Origin: Pseudidiomarina aestuarii
GTDB lineage: Bacteria > Pseudomonadota > Gammaproteobacteria > Enterobacterales > Alteromonadaceae
DNA: 18,584 nt
Assembly (NCBI GenBank): GCA_003030745.1
Contig: PYVG01000022.1
Coordinates: 1 to 18,584 of the forward strand
Direction: 5' to 3'
Part shown: piece after piece, positions 9,083 through 17,115 of the stretch
Layout of the letters: every line of letters begins with the position of its first letter
Numbering within the stretch: position 1 is the stretch's first letter
Translations under genes and position numbers: made by a program
The notes under the pieces: generated by a model
What the model was told of the DNA's origin: nothing
Seen by the model: only the letters and a program-made list of their open reading frames with translations
Database searches by the model: none

Positions 9083-9892
9083 ATGCGCACGGTATTTTAT
9101 ATTTCAGATGGCACCGCACGAACCGCTGAGGCCTTTGGTAAAGCGATGTTATCGATGTTCCCGTTGAAAGTGGAACATCGAACTCTGGCGTTTATTGATT
9201 CACCGGAAAAAGCAGATGCAGCCGTGAAACGTATTAATTCAGCCCATCAACAAAGTGGTGAACGGCCGATTATCTTTCACACCTTTGTGAGTGTGGATAT
9301 CAAACGTATCATCACCGCCAGCCAAGGCAGCTGTTACGACTTCTTAGATTACTTTGTTGCACCGCTAAGCCGTGAATTAGGTATTCCAGCCCAACCCAAA
9401 ACGCATCGGACTCACGGTATTCAAGAGGATTATGATTTTCGTATTGAGGCCATCAACTACACGCTCGCCAACGATGATGGCAGCAATATTGCGGATTATG
9501 ATGAGGCCGATATTATTTTGCTAGGCGTTTCACGCACGGGGAAAACACCCACAAGTCTTTATTTAGCCCTGCAATATGGTATCAAAGCGGCTAACTACCC
9601 CATTACCGATGATGATGACTTTGAGCATTTGCAATTACCGCGCGCCCTGAAGCCGCATCGGCACAAAATTTTTGGTTTGACCTTAGAAGCCCAGCGTTTG
9701 CATGAAATTCGGAGTAAACGCCGTGAAGGCAGCAAATATGCATCAATGCAACAATGTCGCTTTGAATTGAATGCAGTGGAACAGCTCTACCGACGCGAGG
9801 CTATTCCATTTCTGGATAGCACCCGCTTCTCGGTCGAAGAAATTGCAGCGAAAATACTGAACGAGACCAATCTAGAGCGGCATCGCTACTAG
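9083..9892 (+). CDS. ppsR: PEP synthase regulatory protein, kinase/pyrophosphorylase
   Basis: PpsR (YdiA, DUF299) is a bifunctional enzyme. It inactivates PEP synthase by ADP-dependent phosphorylation of the threonine beside the catalytic histidine, and reactivates it by phosphate-dependent pyrophosphorolysis. The N-terminus [20 protein letters not shown] is the family hallmark. FHTFVSVDI lies near 65-73, and the P-loop-like [15 protein letters not shown] spans 148-162, where the kinase nucleotide site is expected. Length is 269 residues against about 277 in E. coli. Its presumed target threonine, T420 of PpsA, is encoded by the divergent neighbour, so enzyme and regulator are paired as in E. 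coli. Its stop codon lies inside one arm of a 50-base nested inverted repeat shared with the convergent DUF1338 gene. Confidence 0.95.
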   Translation: MRTVFYISDGTARTAEAFGKAMLSMFPLKVEHRTLAFIDSPEKADAAVKRINSAHQQSGERPIIFHTFVSVDIKRIITASQGSCYDFLDYFVAPLSRELGIPAQPKTHRTHGIQEDYDFRIEAINYTLANDDGSNIADYDEADIILLGVSRTGKTPTSLYLALQYGIKAANYPITDDDDFEHLQLPRALKPHRHKIFGLTLEAQRLHEIRSKRREGSKYASMQQCRFELNAVEQLYRREAIPFLDSTRFSVEEIAAKILNETNLERHRY

Positions 9893-9933
9893 CAAGTAAC
9901 CAGTGAACAGTGAATGGTTAATAGCTAGTAGCG
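9884..9933. repeat. Nested inverted repeat with AGTGAAT heptamers in its loop (copy B)
   Basis: The outer arms CGCTACTAGC (9884-9893) and GCTAGTAGCG (9924-9933) are perfect 10-bp complements. Inside a symmetrical 3/3 internal loop, TAACCA (9897-9902) pairs with TGGTTA (9915-9920). The 12-base apex is GTGAACAGTGAA. Bases 9902-9915 are two heptamers, AGTGAAC and AGTGAAT. The left arm contains the end of ppsR and its TAG stop; the right arm ends seven bases before the stop of the DUF1338 gene. No T-tract follows, so it may be a transcript 3'-end or boundary structure rather than a canonical intrinsic terminator. Confidence 0.8.
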
Positions 9934-9940
9934 CTTACGA

Positions 9941-10738
9941 TTATTTAGCGTTCGTGCTCTCGAAGATTTTGTCAGCTGAGGCAGCCACGAACCCAGTGTA
10001 GAGCTGATTTGGAGCAATTTCATAGCGCTTCGCGAACTCATAGAAGCAACTCGGAATCACTTTTTCCATATCACTGAAACGCACAGCGGTGTGATCAGCC
10101 AAGGTCGACGATTGCTCAAGGAATACCTCGCTAGATCCTTTGATTTCACCACCTGATGTGTTCAGTCGGAAGCCGGCATTCTTCAACGTTTGGTTCACCT
10201 GCTCGAGCGAGTCATAATCAGGCAATTCATTGACATTGACCGTGAAATGGTTCGCGCGGAAACCAAACGCAGCCATCCACGCTGCATACTCACTCTCTTC
10301 GAGGAGACGCTCATAATCCGTGCTGCTAATTTGCCAATGAGCGCCGGAATACAGGAAGTCTTCTGCAGTAACCGCAGTTGCTGGGACTTGGTCGACCAAG
10401 TTTTTGACGATGCGCTGCAGCTCTGGGGAAAAGCTTTCCACCAATAATTCACTGATGAAAATTTTCGGCAAGCGTGGGTCACTGTGCTCGTAGTGCTTTG
10501 CCACCAAACGCTTTTCTTCAAAAACGTAATCGCCTTTTGCTTCATAGCCCATCGCAATGAAATGCGCGGCCAGAGCCTCTAAACCCACTGGAGCCAGGTT
10601 GAAAGTACGGAAGGCAACGTGGTCATTGATAATGTCGCGCCCTTTCCCTAAAACCTCATGCACTTTTGCAGCAGAGGGAGTTAACTGAATGTAATCTTGC
10701 CAAAGGTTCTCAAAAAACTGCATCACAGATTGTGACAT
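9941..10738 (-). CDS. DUF1338 / HglS-like metal-dependent protein (2-oxoadipate dioxygenase/decarboxylase family)
   Basis: The family member HglS of Pseudomonas putida converts 2-oxoadipate to D-2-hydroxyglutarate using Fe(II) and O2. This is the short form, 265 residues against roughly 450-460 for HglS and YdcJ. The likely metal triad is present: H40 in NDHVAFRTF, with R44 four residues on as in the family's HxxxR motif; H164 in ANHFTVNVN; and E208 in EVFLEQSS. There is no signal peptide and no membrane segment. ATG at 10738 has GAGG about 12 bases upstream. It starts 35 bases after the DAHP synthase stop and probably shares its transcript. Whether the short form acts on 2-oxoadipate is unproven. 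A related short-chain oxo acid is possible, so the function is inferred from family only. Confidence 0.78.
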   Translation of the reverse strand: MSQSVMQFFENLWQDYIQLTPSAAKVHEVLGKGRDIINDHVAFRTFNLAPVGLEALAAHFIAMGYEAKGDYVFEEKRLVAKHYEHSDPRLPKIFISELLVESFSPELQRIVKNLVDQVPATAVTAEDFLYSGAHWQISSTDYERLLEESEYAAWMAAFGFRANHFTVNVNELPDYDSLEQVNQTLKNAGFRLNTSGGEIKGSSEVFLEQSSTLADHTAVRFSDMEKVIPSCFYEFAKRYEIAPNQLYTGFVAASADKIFESTNAK

Positions 10739-10773
10739 AGACTGCTTTAACCTCGAAACTGTCGACGATAAAC

Positions 10774-12132
10774 TTAACCACGGCCATTGCGTGCATCACG
10801 CAAGGAATCCGCTACCAGAAACGCTAACTCAAGAACTTGATCGGCATTTAATCGAGGATCACACTGTGTTTTGTAACGCTGCGTCAAATCATGCTCACTG
10901 ATTTGATAAGCTCCGCCCGTACACTCAGTGACATCCTCACCCGTCATTTCGAGATGCACACCGCCCGGGTATGTACCCTCAGCCTGATGCACCGCAAAAA
11001 ACTCACGTAATTCCGTATGAATAGCATCGAAATTACGCGTTTTTAGGCCGTTCTCAGCCTTCACAGTATTGCCGTGCATCGGGTCGCTCGACCACACCAC
11101 ATGCCGTCCTTCGGCTTTCACACGCCGCAGAATTTTCGGCAAGTTATTGGCCAAATTATTGGCACCCATGCGGGTAATCAGAGTCATTCTTCCCGGCTCG
11201 TTGAGCGGGTTGAGAATGTCTAACAAGCGAATGACGTCATCAGGTTCTGTTGTAGGACCTATTTTAACACCAAGCGGGTTATGAATACCACGCATAAACT
11301 CAACGTGAGCGTGGTCTGGTTGCCGTGTCCGCTCACCTATCCACACCATGTGTGCAGAGCAGTCGTAAGGGAGACCCGTGAGCGTATCAATACGTGTCAG
11401 AGCTTCTTCATAAGACAGCAACAAAGCTTCATGTGACGTGAACAATTGAGTTTCATGAATAGTTGCGTTGGTATCCGAATTGATGCCCAATACTTCCATG
11501 AATTGCAACGCCGATTGAATCTGCTCCGCTACCTCTAAATACTTTTCTTTCAGCGGGTTAGCAGCCACAAAGCTCATATTCCACTTGTGTACTTTGTGCA
11601 AGTCCGCCAGACCACCCTGCGCAAACGCTCGCAACAAGTTCAAGGTTGCTGCCGAGTGGTGATAGGCCTGAATCATGCGCTGTGGATTAGGCTGACGCGC
11701 TGCCGCTGTAAAATCAGAACCATTGATGATGTCGCCCCGGTAAATCGGTAGCTCCACCCCATCAATAGTCTCGGTACCACTGGAACGCGGCTTTGCGTAT
11801 TGCCCCGCCATCCGAGCCACTTTGGTGACCGGACAAGAGCCTGCAAACGTCATGACAATGGCCATTTGTAAAATGACTTTGAACGTGTCCCGAATTTTAG
11901 GTGCGTTAAAATCAGCAAAAGACTCCGCACAATCGCCACCCTGCAGCAAGAAACCCTTGCCTTGACTGACTGCCGCAAGATTTTTACGTAACGCACGAAT
12001 TTCCTCCGCGAAAACCAGCGGCGGAAATTGTTTCAACTGCTGCTCAACGGCTAGAAGTTCGCTTGGGGAAGCATAGTCGGGTTGTTGTAAAATTGGCTTT
12101 TCTCGCCAACTCCGCGAGTTCCAATTTGTCAT
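10774..12132 (-). CDS. 3-deoxy-7-phosphoheptulonate synthase, class II
   Basis: DAHP synthase condenses PEP and erythrose 4-phosphate, the first step of the shikimate pathway. This is the class II (plant/Mycobacterium) type, not the AroF/G/H type of E. coli. Evidence is [12 protein letters not shown] with metal-binding C68, [15 protein letters not shown] (104-118), and [13 protein letters not shown] with H353. Further ligands are E395 in [11 protein letters not shown] and D425 in [10 protein letters not shown]. The four metal ligands of the family (Cys, His, Glu, Asp) are therefore all present. Length is 452 residues, as usual for bacterial class II enzymes without long insertions. The ATG has AGGA about 7 bases upstream. 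It lies 64 bases after htpX and 35 before the DUF1338 gene. I saw no clear TyrR-type operator or leader peptide in the upstream gap. Confidence 0.95.
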   Translation of the reverse strand: MTNWNSRSWREKPILQQPDYASPSELLAVEQQLKQFPPLVFAEEIRALRKNLAAVSQGKGFLLQGGDCAESFADFNAPKIRDTFKVILQMAIVMTFAGSCPVTKVARMAGQYAKPRSSGTETIDGVELPIYRGDIINGSDFTAAARQPNPQRMIQAYHHSAATLNLLRAFAQGGLADLHKVHKWNMSFVAANPLKEKYLEVAEQIQSALQFMEVLGINSDTNATIHETQLFTSHEALLLSYEEALTRIDTLTGLPYDCSAHMVWIGERTRQPDHAHVEFMRGIHNPLGVKIGPTTEPDDVIRLLDILNPLNEPGRMTLITRMGANNLANNLPKILRRVKAEGRHVVWSSDPMHGNTVKAENGLKTRNFDAIHTELREFFAVHQAEGTYPGGVHLEMTGEDVTECTGGAYQISEHDLTQRYKTQCDPRLNADQVLELAFLVADSLRDARNGRG

Positions 12133-12196
12133 GCGGTTTTCCTACTGCTTATATGAAAACACCAATGTACCGATTTCAGGCGCTTGTTACAACGCT

Positions 12197-13072
12197 TTAA
12201 CGGCTATTTTCAAGCGCTTGAATACGTTTTTCCAACGGCGGATGACTCATAAATAATTCGCTGAACGAACGTTTACTTTGAATCCCAAATGCCATCATGG
12301 AGCCATCCAGTGTCGATTCTTGTGAACGCTGCAACCGCCGTAGTGCTGCAATCATCTTCTGCCGCCCCACAAGCGTTGCTGCACCAGCATCAGCGCGGAA
12401 TTCACGCTGGCGGGAAAACCACATCACAATAATGCTCGCCAAAATACCAAACACCACTTCCAATGCCATCACAATCCCAAAATAGGCAAAGCCACCGAGA
12501 CCCTGACCACCCGACTGGTTGCCACGTAACGCGTTATTAATAGCGCCAGCAATCACACGCGCAATAAATATCACGAAGGTGTTCACCACGCCTTGAATAA
12601 GCGTCAACGTCACCATATCGCCATTCGCAATATGACTGACTTCGTGAGCTAACACAGCTTCAACTTCGTCTTCACTCATGGCGCGCATCAAACCGGTGCT
12701 GACGGCCACTAGCGAACTACTCTTGCTAGCGCCAGTGGCAAAGGCATTGGGCTCCGGAGAGTCATAAATTGCCACCTCCGGCATTGGAATGCCGGCCTTG
12801 CGGCTTTGTTCTTCAACCTTACGCAGTAACCATGCTTCAGTATTGTTCCGAGGTTGCGTGATGACATGCGCACCCACCGAGCGCTTCGCCAGCCATTTCG
12901 ACAGAAACAGCGAGACGAACGCACCACCAAAACCAAACAGCGCTGCAAATATCAGCAGCCCTTGATAACCCGAAGGATCCAGGCCAAACGCTGGCATGAT
13001 CAAATTCATGACCACACCAAAAACCACCAAAATAGCCAAGTTTGTGGCTAAGAATAAAACAATACGCAACAT
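12197..13072 (-). CDS. htpX: Protease HtpX (membrane zinc metallopeptidase, M48B)
   Basis: HtpX is an inner-membrane zinc protease that degrades damaged membrane proteins and overlaps in role with FtsH. I place the start at 13072 ([17 protein letters not shown]), six codons inside the longest frame. E. coli HtpX begins at the matching position, and GAGGA lies 8-9 bases upstream. The protein is then 291 residues against 293 in E. coli. Two N-terminal membrane helices (about 4-26 and 37-58) are followed by the zinc motif [11 protein letters not shown], with H143, E144 and H147. Two further hydrophobic segments (about 155-178 and 195-219) precede [14 protein letters not shown], with E224 as probable third ligand. 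The ending [13 protein letters not shown] is typical of the family. A sigma-32-like promoter lies upstream, in line with its heat-shock role. Confidence 0.95.
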   Translation of the reverse strand: MLRIVLFLATNLAILVVFGVVMNLIMPAFGLDPSGYQGLLIFAALFGFGGAFVSLFLSKWLAKRSVGAHVITQPRNNTEAWLLRKVEEQSRKAGIPMPEVAIYDSPEPNAFATGASKSSSLVAVSTGLMRAMSEDEVEAVLAHEVSHIANGDMVTLTLIQGVVNTFVIFIARVIAGAINNALRGNQSGGQGLGGFAYFGIVMALEVVFGILASIIVMWFSRQREFRADAGAATLVGRQKMIAALRRLQRSQESTLDGSMMAFGIQSKRSFSELFMSHPPLEKRIQALENSR

Positions 13073-13111
13073 GCTGAGATCCTCATGCAAGACAACCGAT
13101 ACTGGAGATAT

Positions 13112-13140
13112 ATATGGCGATCTCGAATCTACTTTTCAAT
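13112..13140 (-). promoter_or_regulatory. Sigma-32 (heat-shock) promoter candidate for htpX
   Basis: On the minus strand ATTGAAA (13140-13134) is followed after 14 bases by CGCCATAT (13119-13112). The sigma-32 consensus is CTTGAAA, about 11-16 bases, then CCCCATNT. Each box differs from consensus at one position and the spacing is ideal. A start site about seven bases beyond the -10 box would give a leader of roughly 30 bases before the htpX ATG at 13072. Confidence 0.65.
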
Positions 13141-13198
13141 TCCTTGCTCGCTATATTTTACGGTTGCATTTCTATTATCGGTTCACAGCTCAGCGTTG

Positions 13199-13219
13199 AG
13201 TGAATAGTGAATAGTGAAT
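13199..13219 (+). repeat. AGTGAAT tandem heptamer, copy C
   Basis: Three perfect tandem AGTGAAT units, ending four bases before the bioD stop codon as read on the plus strand, so just beyond the 3' end of bioD. Relative to bioD the units are antisense. Related tracts occur at 3479-3499 and 9902-9915. Confidence 0.85.
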
Positions 13220-13223
13220 AGGT

Positions 13224-13952
13224 TTATCGGACAGTGACGTGTTGGAGTACGTTCGCGGCCAGTGGCGAGAACGCGGTCTGGCTCGCTTCAGAGGATTCTT
13301 GGTATGTTATTTCACCGAGCAGTGGTGCGGCAATCGTTGCTTGCAAGGTTGCCAGATTTTCTGTGTAGCGCGCCATCGATTCGGGCTGACAGGTATTCGC
13401 CACCCACCCTAGCAATGGCACGCCGCGTTGTTCGAGGCTTGCTACCGTCAGTAATGCATGATTAAGGCAGCCAAGGCGCATACCCACCACTAAGACCACA
13501 GGGATTTTGCACTCGGCAATCACGTCTGCTAATGAGTCTTTTTGAAGCGGCAATAACCAACCGCCAGCGCCTTCTACAACCAATAGTCGTTGTTTCGCGA
13601 TGGCTCGAGCGCGTTGTTCCCTTAGCAAGGTACTGACCCGCTGAACGGTCAAATCAACGCCCTCTTCTTGCGCCGCAATGTGCGGGGCAATTGCGGCTCG
13701 CAGGCAGATAGGATTAACTTCGGTATAACTGGCATCGTCCGTACATGCATTGCGGAGCGCTACGGCATCCTCATTCACCCAACCGTCAGCGGTGTACTCA
13801 GCGCCAGCTGCGATCAATTTGCTGACCGCACACGATACTCCTTGGCGCTCTAGTTCACGAACGAGCCCCGTGGTGACGAAAGTCTTACCAATTTCGGTAT
13901 CTGTACCTGTAACAAAAATAGAATCATACTTGAGTTTTTGTAATTCACTCAT
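13224..13952 (-). CDS. bioD: ATP-dependent dethiobiotin synthetase
   Basis: BioD closes the ureido ring of dethiobiotin from 7,8-diaminopelargonic acid, CO2 and ATP. The P-loop FVTGTDTEIGKTFV (residues 13-26) is the family form of GTDTEVGKT. KLIAAGAE (45-52) replaces the more usual KPVAAG but keeps the substrate-side lysine. VVEGAGGWLLPL (about 123-134) matches the conserved EGAGG segment, and WVANTC lies near 182. Length is 242 residues against about 225 in E. coli BioD1. Its ATG overlaps the end of bioC by 8 bases (ATGAGTGA), and an AGG about 12 bases upstream is a weak ribosome site, so translation is probably coupled. It is the last gene of the bioBFCD operon, and no clear intrinsic terminator follows it. 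Confidence 0.93.
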   Translation of the reverse strand: MSELQKLKYDSIFVTGTDTEIGKTFVTTGLVRELERQGVSCAVSKLIAAGAEYTADGWVNEDAVALRNACTDDASYTEVNPICLRAAIAPHIAAQEEGVDLTVQRVSTLLREQRARAIAKQRLLVVEGAGGWLLPLQKDSLADVIAECKIPVVLVVGMRLGCLNHALLTVASLEQRGVPLLGWVANTCQPESMARYTENLATLQATIAAPLLGEITYQESSEASQTAFSPLAANVLQHVTVR

Positions 13953-14754
13953 TTGTTTTAAATACCTTTATGAGTCCAATATTCCATTCTAACTGAATAA
14001 AACCCTGTTCATTTCGATAAGGTTCTAATGCAGCCTCAACTGCCGCTAACCAAGCTCGGGAACGCAAGCCATTCGCATGTCTCGCCGTGTAATTTGCACC
14101 GATGCCGCGTAAGTGAGCGAACATATCTCGTGCCGAGGGATAACTGTAATGAAACTCATGTTGGGTCAACTGATGACGCGTCGATTCCAGTGCGCTTAAG
14201 GCTAGTTGCACCTCAGCAACTTGCAGAAAGCGATTGCTATGTTGCCCGCCATCAACCAGCCGCATCACCGTTGCTAACGGCTCTAATGACCCAGCGAGTA
14301 CTGTCGTTGCGAGTACATAACCGCCACTGCGAAGTGTCCGGGTCAATTCCGCTAAGGTTTGCTCAAGATTGGTACACCATTGCAACGTCAAATTACTGTA
14401 GATGCAGTCTACCGATTGCTCGGTAATCGGCAGTGCATCGGCATCCGCACAAATGAACTGATTTGCTAGTGCACTATGTTCCAGACGCGCTTGGGCTATC
14501 ATGCTCGGCGCAATGTCGATACCGAGGTAGTGCTCACACCGATTCGCCAGATATGCGCTCGCGACTCCAGGTCCACAACCAACATCAAGCACTGCGCTGG
14601 TTGGCGGTTGTGGCAGTGCCTCAAACTCTTGTTGCAGTAATGCTGCGCAATCACGTTGCAAATGATTGTGTTGCTGATAGCTCTGAGCCGCACGGTTAAA
14701 ATGCTGGGCGATGCGGCGCTTATCAAATGCGAGGACTGCTTCTGCATCACTCAT
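13945..14754 (-). CDS. bioC: Malonyl-[acyl-carrier protein] O-methyltransferase
   Basis: BioC methylates the free carboxyl of malonyl-ACP with S-adenosylmethionine. This disguises it so that fatty acid synthase can build the pimeloyl moiety of biotin. It is a class I methyltransferase: motif I AVLDVGCGPGVAS (54-66), acidic D80 ending beta-2 in YLGIDIAPSMI, and a later VDCIYSNLTLQWC segment (about 114-126). The N-terminal DKRRIAQHFNRAAQSYQQH is the typical BioC pre-domain. Length is 269 residues, close to the usual 250-270. Its start overlaps the bioF stop by 4 bases (ATGA) and its end overlaps bioD by 8. No bioH-type pimeloyl-ACP methyl ester esterase gene lies in this window, so that step must be encoded elsewhere. 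Confidence 0.93.
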   Translation of the reverse strand: MSDAEAVLAFDKRRIAQHFNRAAQSYQQHNHLQRDCAALLQQEFEALPQPPTSAVLDVGCGPGVASAYLANRCEHYLGIDIAPSMIAQARLEHSALANQFICADADALPITEQSVDCIYSNLTLQWCTNLEQTLAELTRTLRSGGYVLATTVLAGSLEPLATVMRLVDGGQHSNRFLQVAEVQLALSALESTRHQLTQHEFHYSYPSARDMFAHLRGIGANYTARHANGLRSRAWLAAVEAALEPYRNEQGFIQLEWNIGLIKVFKTNE

Positions 14755-15953
14755 GACCGCAACTCCACGCGCGCGGCCAAACCATCGATTGCGGTAGCCA
14801 ACGTATCTACCAAATGCGTCACGTCAGACGGTTTATGCGCAGCAGTTAAGGTAATGCGTAAACGTGCAGTATGCTCCGGGACTGTCGGGGGTCGCATGGC
14901 CGTGCACCAAATGCCAGCCTCACGAAGCTGGTCGGCGACCCACAGGGCATCCGCGTCGGCGCCAATAATCACGTGTTGAATGGCAGTACTGCTTGTAGCC
15001 ACAGGTAATCCACGCTGTTTCGAAAAATGCTGAAAGCTTTGAATCGTTTCGGCTAGACGTTGTCGTAAACGCTGCCCCTCGTCACCCACAATGAGATCCA
15101 CTGCAGTGTGGATGGCTGCAGCTTGCGCCGCCGGGAATTGAGTGGAATACACAAGCTCACGACAGTAGTTCGTTAAATAGTCAGCCACCTCTTGGCTGGT
15201 GGCCACAGCTGCACCAGCAACGCCTACGGCCTTACCGAACGTCAGCGTGAGCAATGGCACTTGCTCCGCACTGAACGTACCGCCAATACTTAATCCATGT
15301 TCACCTTGAGTCCCAAAGCCATGGGCATCATCCAGCCACAGGTCGCGCTGGACGCCTTTGGGAATTGTTGCGTTCAGAAGTTCCTGCACCGGCGCTTGAT
15401 CACCATCCATACTGAATACACTTTCAGACAACACTAAGACCGACGTATTTTGTTGCTGTTGCGCAGAAACCTGACTCAAGCGTTGCTCATAAGCATCCAC
15501 ATCGTTGTGTTGAAATCGCTGCAGTCGCACCCCAGAGAGCCACGAGGCATGCACCAGTTTGTCAGCGAGAATGGCATTGTAATGAGGAGCTAAGGTTTGC
15601 AAAACACCGTGATTGGCAGCGAAACCCGAGGAAAATAATAGAACTTGCTCACGGTTTAGGTATTCCGCTAAACAGCGTTGCAAATTCGTGTGGGGTTGCG
15701 ACAAGCCAGTGACCAAGGGCGACGCTCTACCGCCACTGCCATAGGTTACTACCGCGTCGGCAAACGATCGCTTAACCAACGGATGATCACTGAGCCCCAA
15801 ATAGTCATTGCTGGCAAAGTTGACAAACCGGCGGCCATCAGCAGTTTCCACGAATCGCGCATCGGCACGAACGAATTGGGGCAACTGCCGCCAGCGTTGC
15901 AATTGCTCGCGTTGCTGTCGCGCTTGTTGCAACCGCGCGCGAATGGCGACCAT
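14751..15953 (-). CDS. bioF: 8-amino-7-oxononanoate synthase
   Basis: BioF is a PLP enzyme that condenses pimeloyl-ACP (or -CoA) with L-alanine to give 8-amino-7-oxononanoate, the first committed step of biotin ring assembly. It belongs to the alpha-oxoamine synthase family. Visible motifs are NFASNDYLGLSDHP (45-58), SGGRASPLVTGLSQPH (73-88), LWLDDAHGFGTQG (205-217) with the PLP-contacting Asp and His, and TLTFGKAVGVAGAAV, in which K241 is the Schiff-base lysine. Length is 400 residues against about 384 in E. coli. The ATG at 15953 follows the bioB stop by three bases, with a GAAGTGAG stretch inside bioB as the only ribosome site, pointing to translation coupled to bioB. The ATGA junction to bioC makes the operon continuous. 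Confidence 0.95.
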   Translation of the reverse strand: MVAIRARLQQARQQREQLQRWRQLPQFVRADARFVETADGRRFVNFASNDYLGLSDHPLVKRSFADAVVTYGSGGRASPLVTGLSQPHTNLQRCLAEYLNREQVLLFSSGFAANHGVLQTLAPHYNAILADKLVHASWLSGVRLQRFQHNDVDAYEQRLSQVSAQQQQNTSVLVLSESVFSMDGDQAPVQELLNATIPKGVQRDLWLDDAHGFGTQGEHGLSIGGTFSAEQVPLLTLTFGKAVGVAGAAVATSQEVADYLTNYCRELVYSTQFPAAQAAAIHTAVDLIVGDEGQRLRQRLAETIQSFQHFSKQRGLPVATSSTAIQHVIIGADADALWVADQLREAGIWCTAMRPPTVPEHTARLRITLTAAHKPSDVTHLVDTLATAIDGLAARVELRS

Positions 15954-15956
15954 GGC

Positions 15957-16997
15957 TCAACTCACTTCATAATAACGAACAGGTTGTTCTTGTTCAGCCA
16001 CCGCATCGGCAATCACCGCCTCTTGCACAGCATCACTGTAATCTTCGTGTTGCAGTGCATGCAGTCCTAACCGCTCAAACAATTGCTGATCTTTGTCGGC
16101 TTCAGGGTTCGGCGTAGTCAGTAGCTTCTCACCGTAGAATATGGAATTGGCGCCAGCCATAAAGCACAAGGCTTGTAGCTCATCATTCATGGTCTCGCGC
16201 CCAGCAGACAGTCGCACAAACGACTTCGGCATGAGAATACGCGCAACCGCAATAGTACGGACGAATTCAAACGGATCCAGATCGTCTAAATTCTCAAATG
16301 GCGTTCCTTTCACCTTAACCAGCATGTTGACGGGAACACTTTCCGGATGTTCCGGTAAGTTAGCCAACTGCTGCAATAATCCAGCTCGATCGCGACGGCT
16401 CTCGCCCATACCGACAATACCACCCGCACACACCTTCATTCCCGCCGTTCGCACGTTCTCCAGCGTCTGCAGGCGGTCTTGATAGGTGCGTGTTGTGATC
16501 ACATCACCATAAAACTCCGGTGACGTATCGAGGTTATGATTGTAGTAATCGAGACCAGCTTCACGCAGCGCTTCCGCTTGATGGGGATTGAGCATACCTA
16601 GTGTCATGCAGGTTTCGAGTCCTAAAGCTTTCACACCTTTGACCATCTCAATGACATAGGGCATATCGCGGTCTTTTGGATTGCGCCAGGCGGCACCCAT
16701 ACAGAAACGACTGGCACCCTGAGCTTTCGCCGCTTCAGCTTCTTCCAGCACTTTCTCCACTGCAAGCAACCGTTCCCGATCCAAGCCTGTGTTGTAGCGC
16801 GCACTTTGTGGACAATATTTACAGTCCTCTGGGCACGCTCCCGTTTTTATCGACAAGAGTGTGCTGACTTGAACCGCGTTTGGATCAAAGGTTTCACGAT
16901 GAACGCTCTGTGCCCGAAATAACAAATCGTTAAATGGCAACGCGAATAGCGCCTCAATTTCTTGGCTACTCCAGTCGTGACGAACGGCACTGGTCAT
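15957..16997 (-). CDS. bioB: Biotin synthase
   Basis: BioB is a radical SAM enzyme that inserts sulfur into dethiobiotin to form biotin. The radical-SAM cluster motif [11 protein letters not shown] places C55, C59 and C62 as 4Fe-4S ligands. The auxiliary 2Fe-2S ligands correspond to C99 ([10 protein letters not shown]), C130 (ETCMTLGML), C190 ([12 protein letters not shown]) and R262 (VRLSAGRE). Each is two residues later than in E. coli, so all cofactor ligands are intact. Length is 346 residues, the same as E. coli BioB. The ATG has a strong AAGGAG five bases upstream. It is the first gene of bioBFCD and is preceded by the shared bioA/bioB control region. Confidence 0.97.
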   Translation of the reverse strand: MTSAVRHDWSSQEIEALFALPFNDLLFRAQSVHRETFDPNAVQVSTLLSIKTGACPEDCKYCPQSARYNTGLDRERLLAVEKVLEEAEAAKAQGASRFCMGAAWRNPKDRDMPYVIEMVKGVKALGLETCMTLGMLNPHQAEALREAGLDYYNHNLDTSPEFYGDVITTRTYQDRLQTLENVRTAGMKVCAGGIVGMGESRRDRAGLLQQLANLPEHPESVPVNMLVKVKGTPFENLDDLDPFEFVRTIAVARILMPKSFVRLSAGRETMNDELQALCFMAGANSIFYGEKLLTTPNPEADKDQQLFERLGLHALQHEDYSDAVQEAVIADAVAEQEQPVRYYEVS

Positions 16998-17052
16998 GGG
17001 AACTCCTTGCTACGAAAAGGTGATGCGCTTCAAGCACGATACTGAGTGGACT

Positions 17053-17080
17053 AGTTTAGGGGCATTACGTACACTGTCAA
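17053..17080 (-). promoter_or_regulatory. bioB promoter
   Basis: Read on the minus strand, a perfect -35 box TTGACA (17080-17075) is followed after 16 bases by TAAACT (17058-17053, 4 of 6 to consensus). The transcript would start near 17046, leaving a leader of about 48 bases with AAGGAG before the bioB ATG. The -35 box lies inside one half of the proposed BirA operator. Confidence 0.6.
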
Positions 17081-17106
17081 CTTATTGAAAGTCTAAATAT
17101 AGACAT
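17074..17106. promoter_or_regulatory. Candidate BirA biotin operator (bioO)
   Basis: Read on the minus strand: ATGTCTATA, 15 bases, AGTTGACAG. The known enterobacterial operator is TTGTAAACC, about 14-16 bases, GGTTTACAA. The right half agrees at 7 of 9 positions if the variable fifth position is ignored; the left half agrees only partly, with core TGTC facing GACA. Position argues in its favour: it lies between divergent bioA and bioB, the spacing is right, and it covers the bioB -35 box and the bioA -35 region. The match is degenerate, so this is a candidate only. An overlapping dyad, AAATATA-N8-TATATTT (17095-17116), could be an alternative site. Confidence 0.45.
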
Positions 17107-17115
17107 CTGTATATT
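17085..17115 (+). promoter_or_regulatory. Possible bioA promoter
   Basis: TTGAAA (17085-17090, 4 of 6) and TATATT (17110-17115, 5 of 6) are separated by 19 bases, which is long. The start would fall near 17122, about 28 bases before the bioA ATG. It overlaps the proposed operator, so one repressor site could control both divergent transcripts as in E. coli. Confidence 0.4.

Noticed and set aside
13073..13090. Six-codon N-terminal extension of htpX (MHEDLS)
   Set aside because: E. coli HtpX starts at the equivalent of the internal Met, and a GAGGA at proper spacing precedes that ATG, so the upstream ATG is not needed.
14028..14426. 132-codon plus-strand open frame inside bioC
   Set aside because: BioC motifs are continuous on the minus strand, and the plus-strand translation is rich in Arg, Cys and His with no domain or ribosome site.
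15678..16070. 130-codon plus-strand open frame spanning the bioF/bioB junction
   Set aside because: It runs antisense to two well-supported genes; no recognisable motif.
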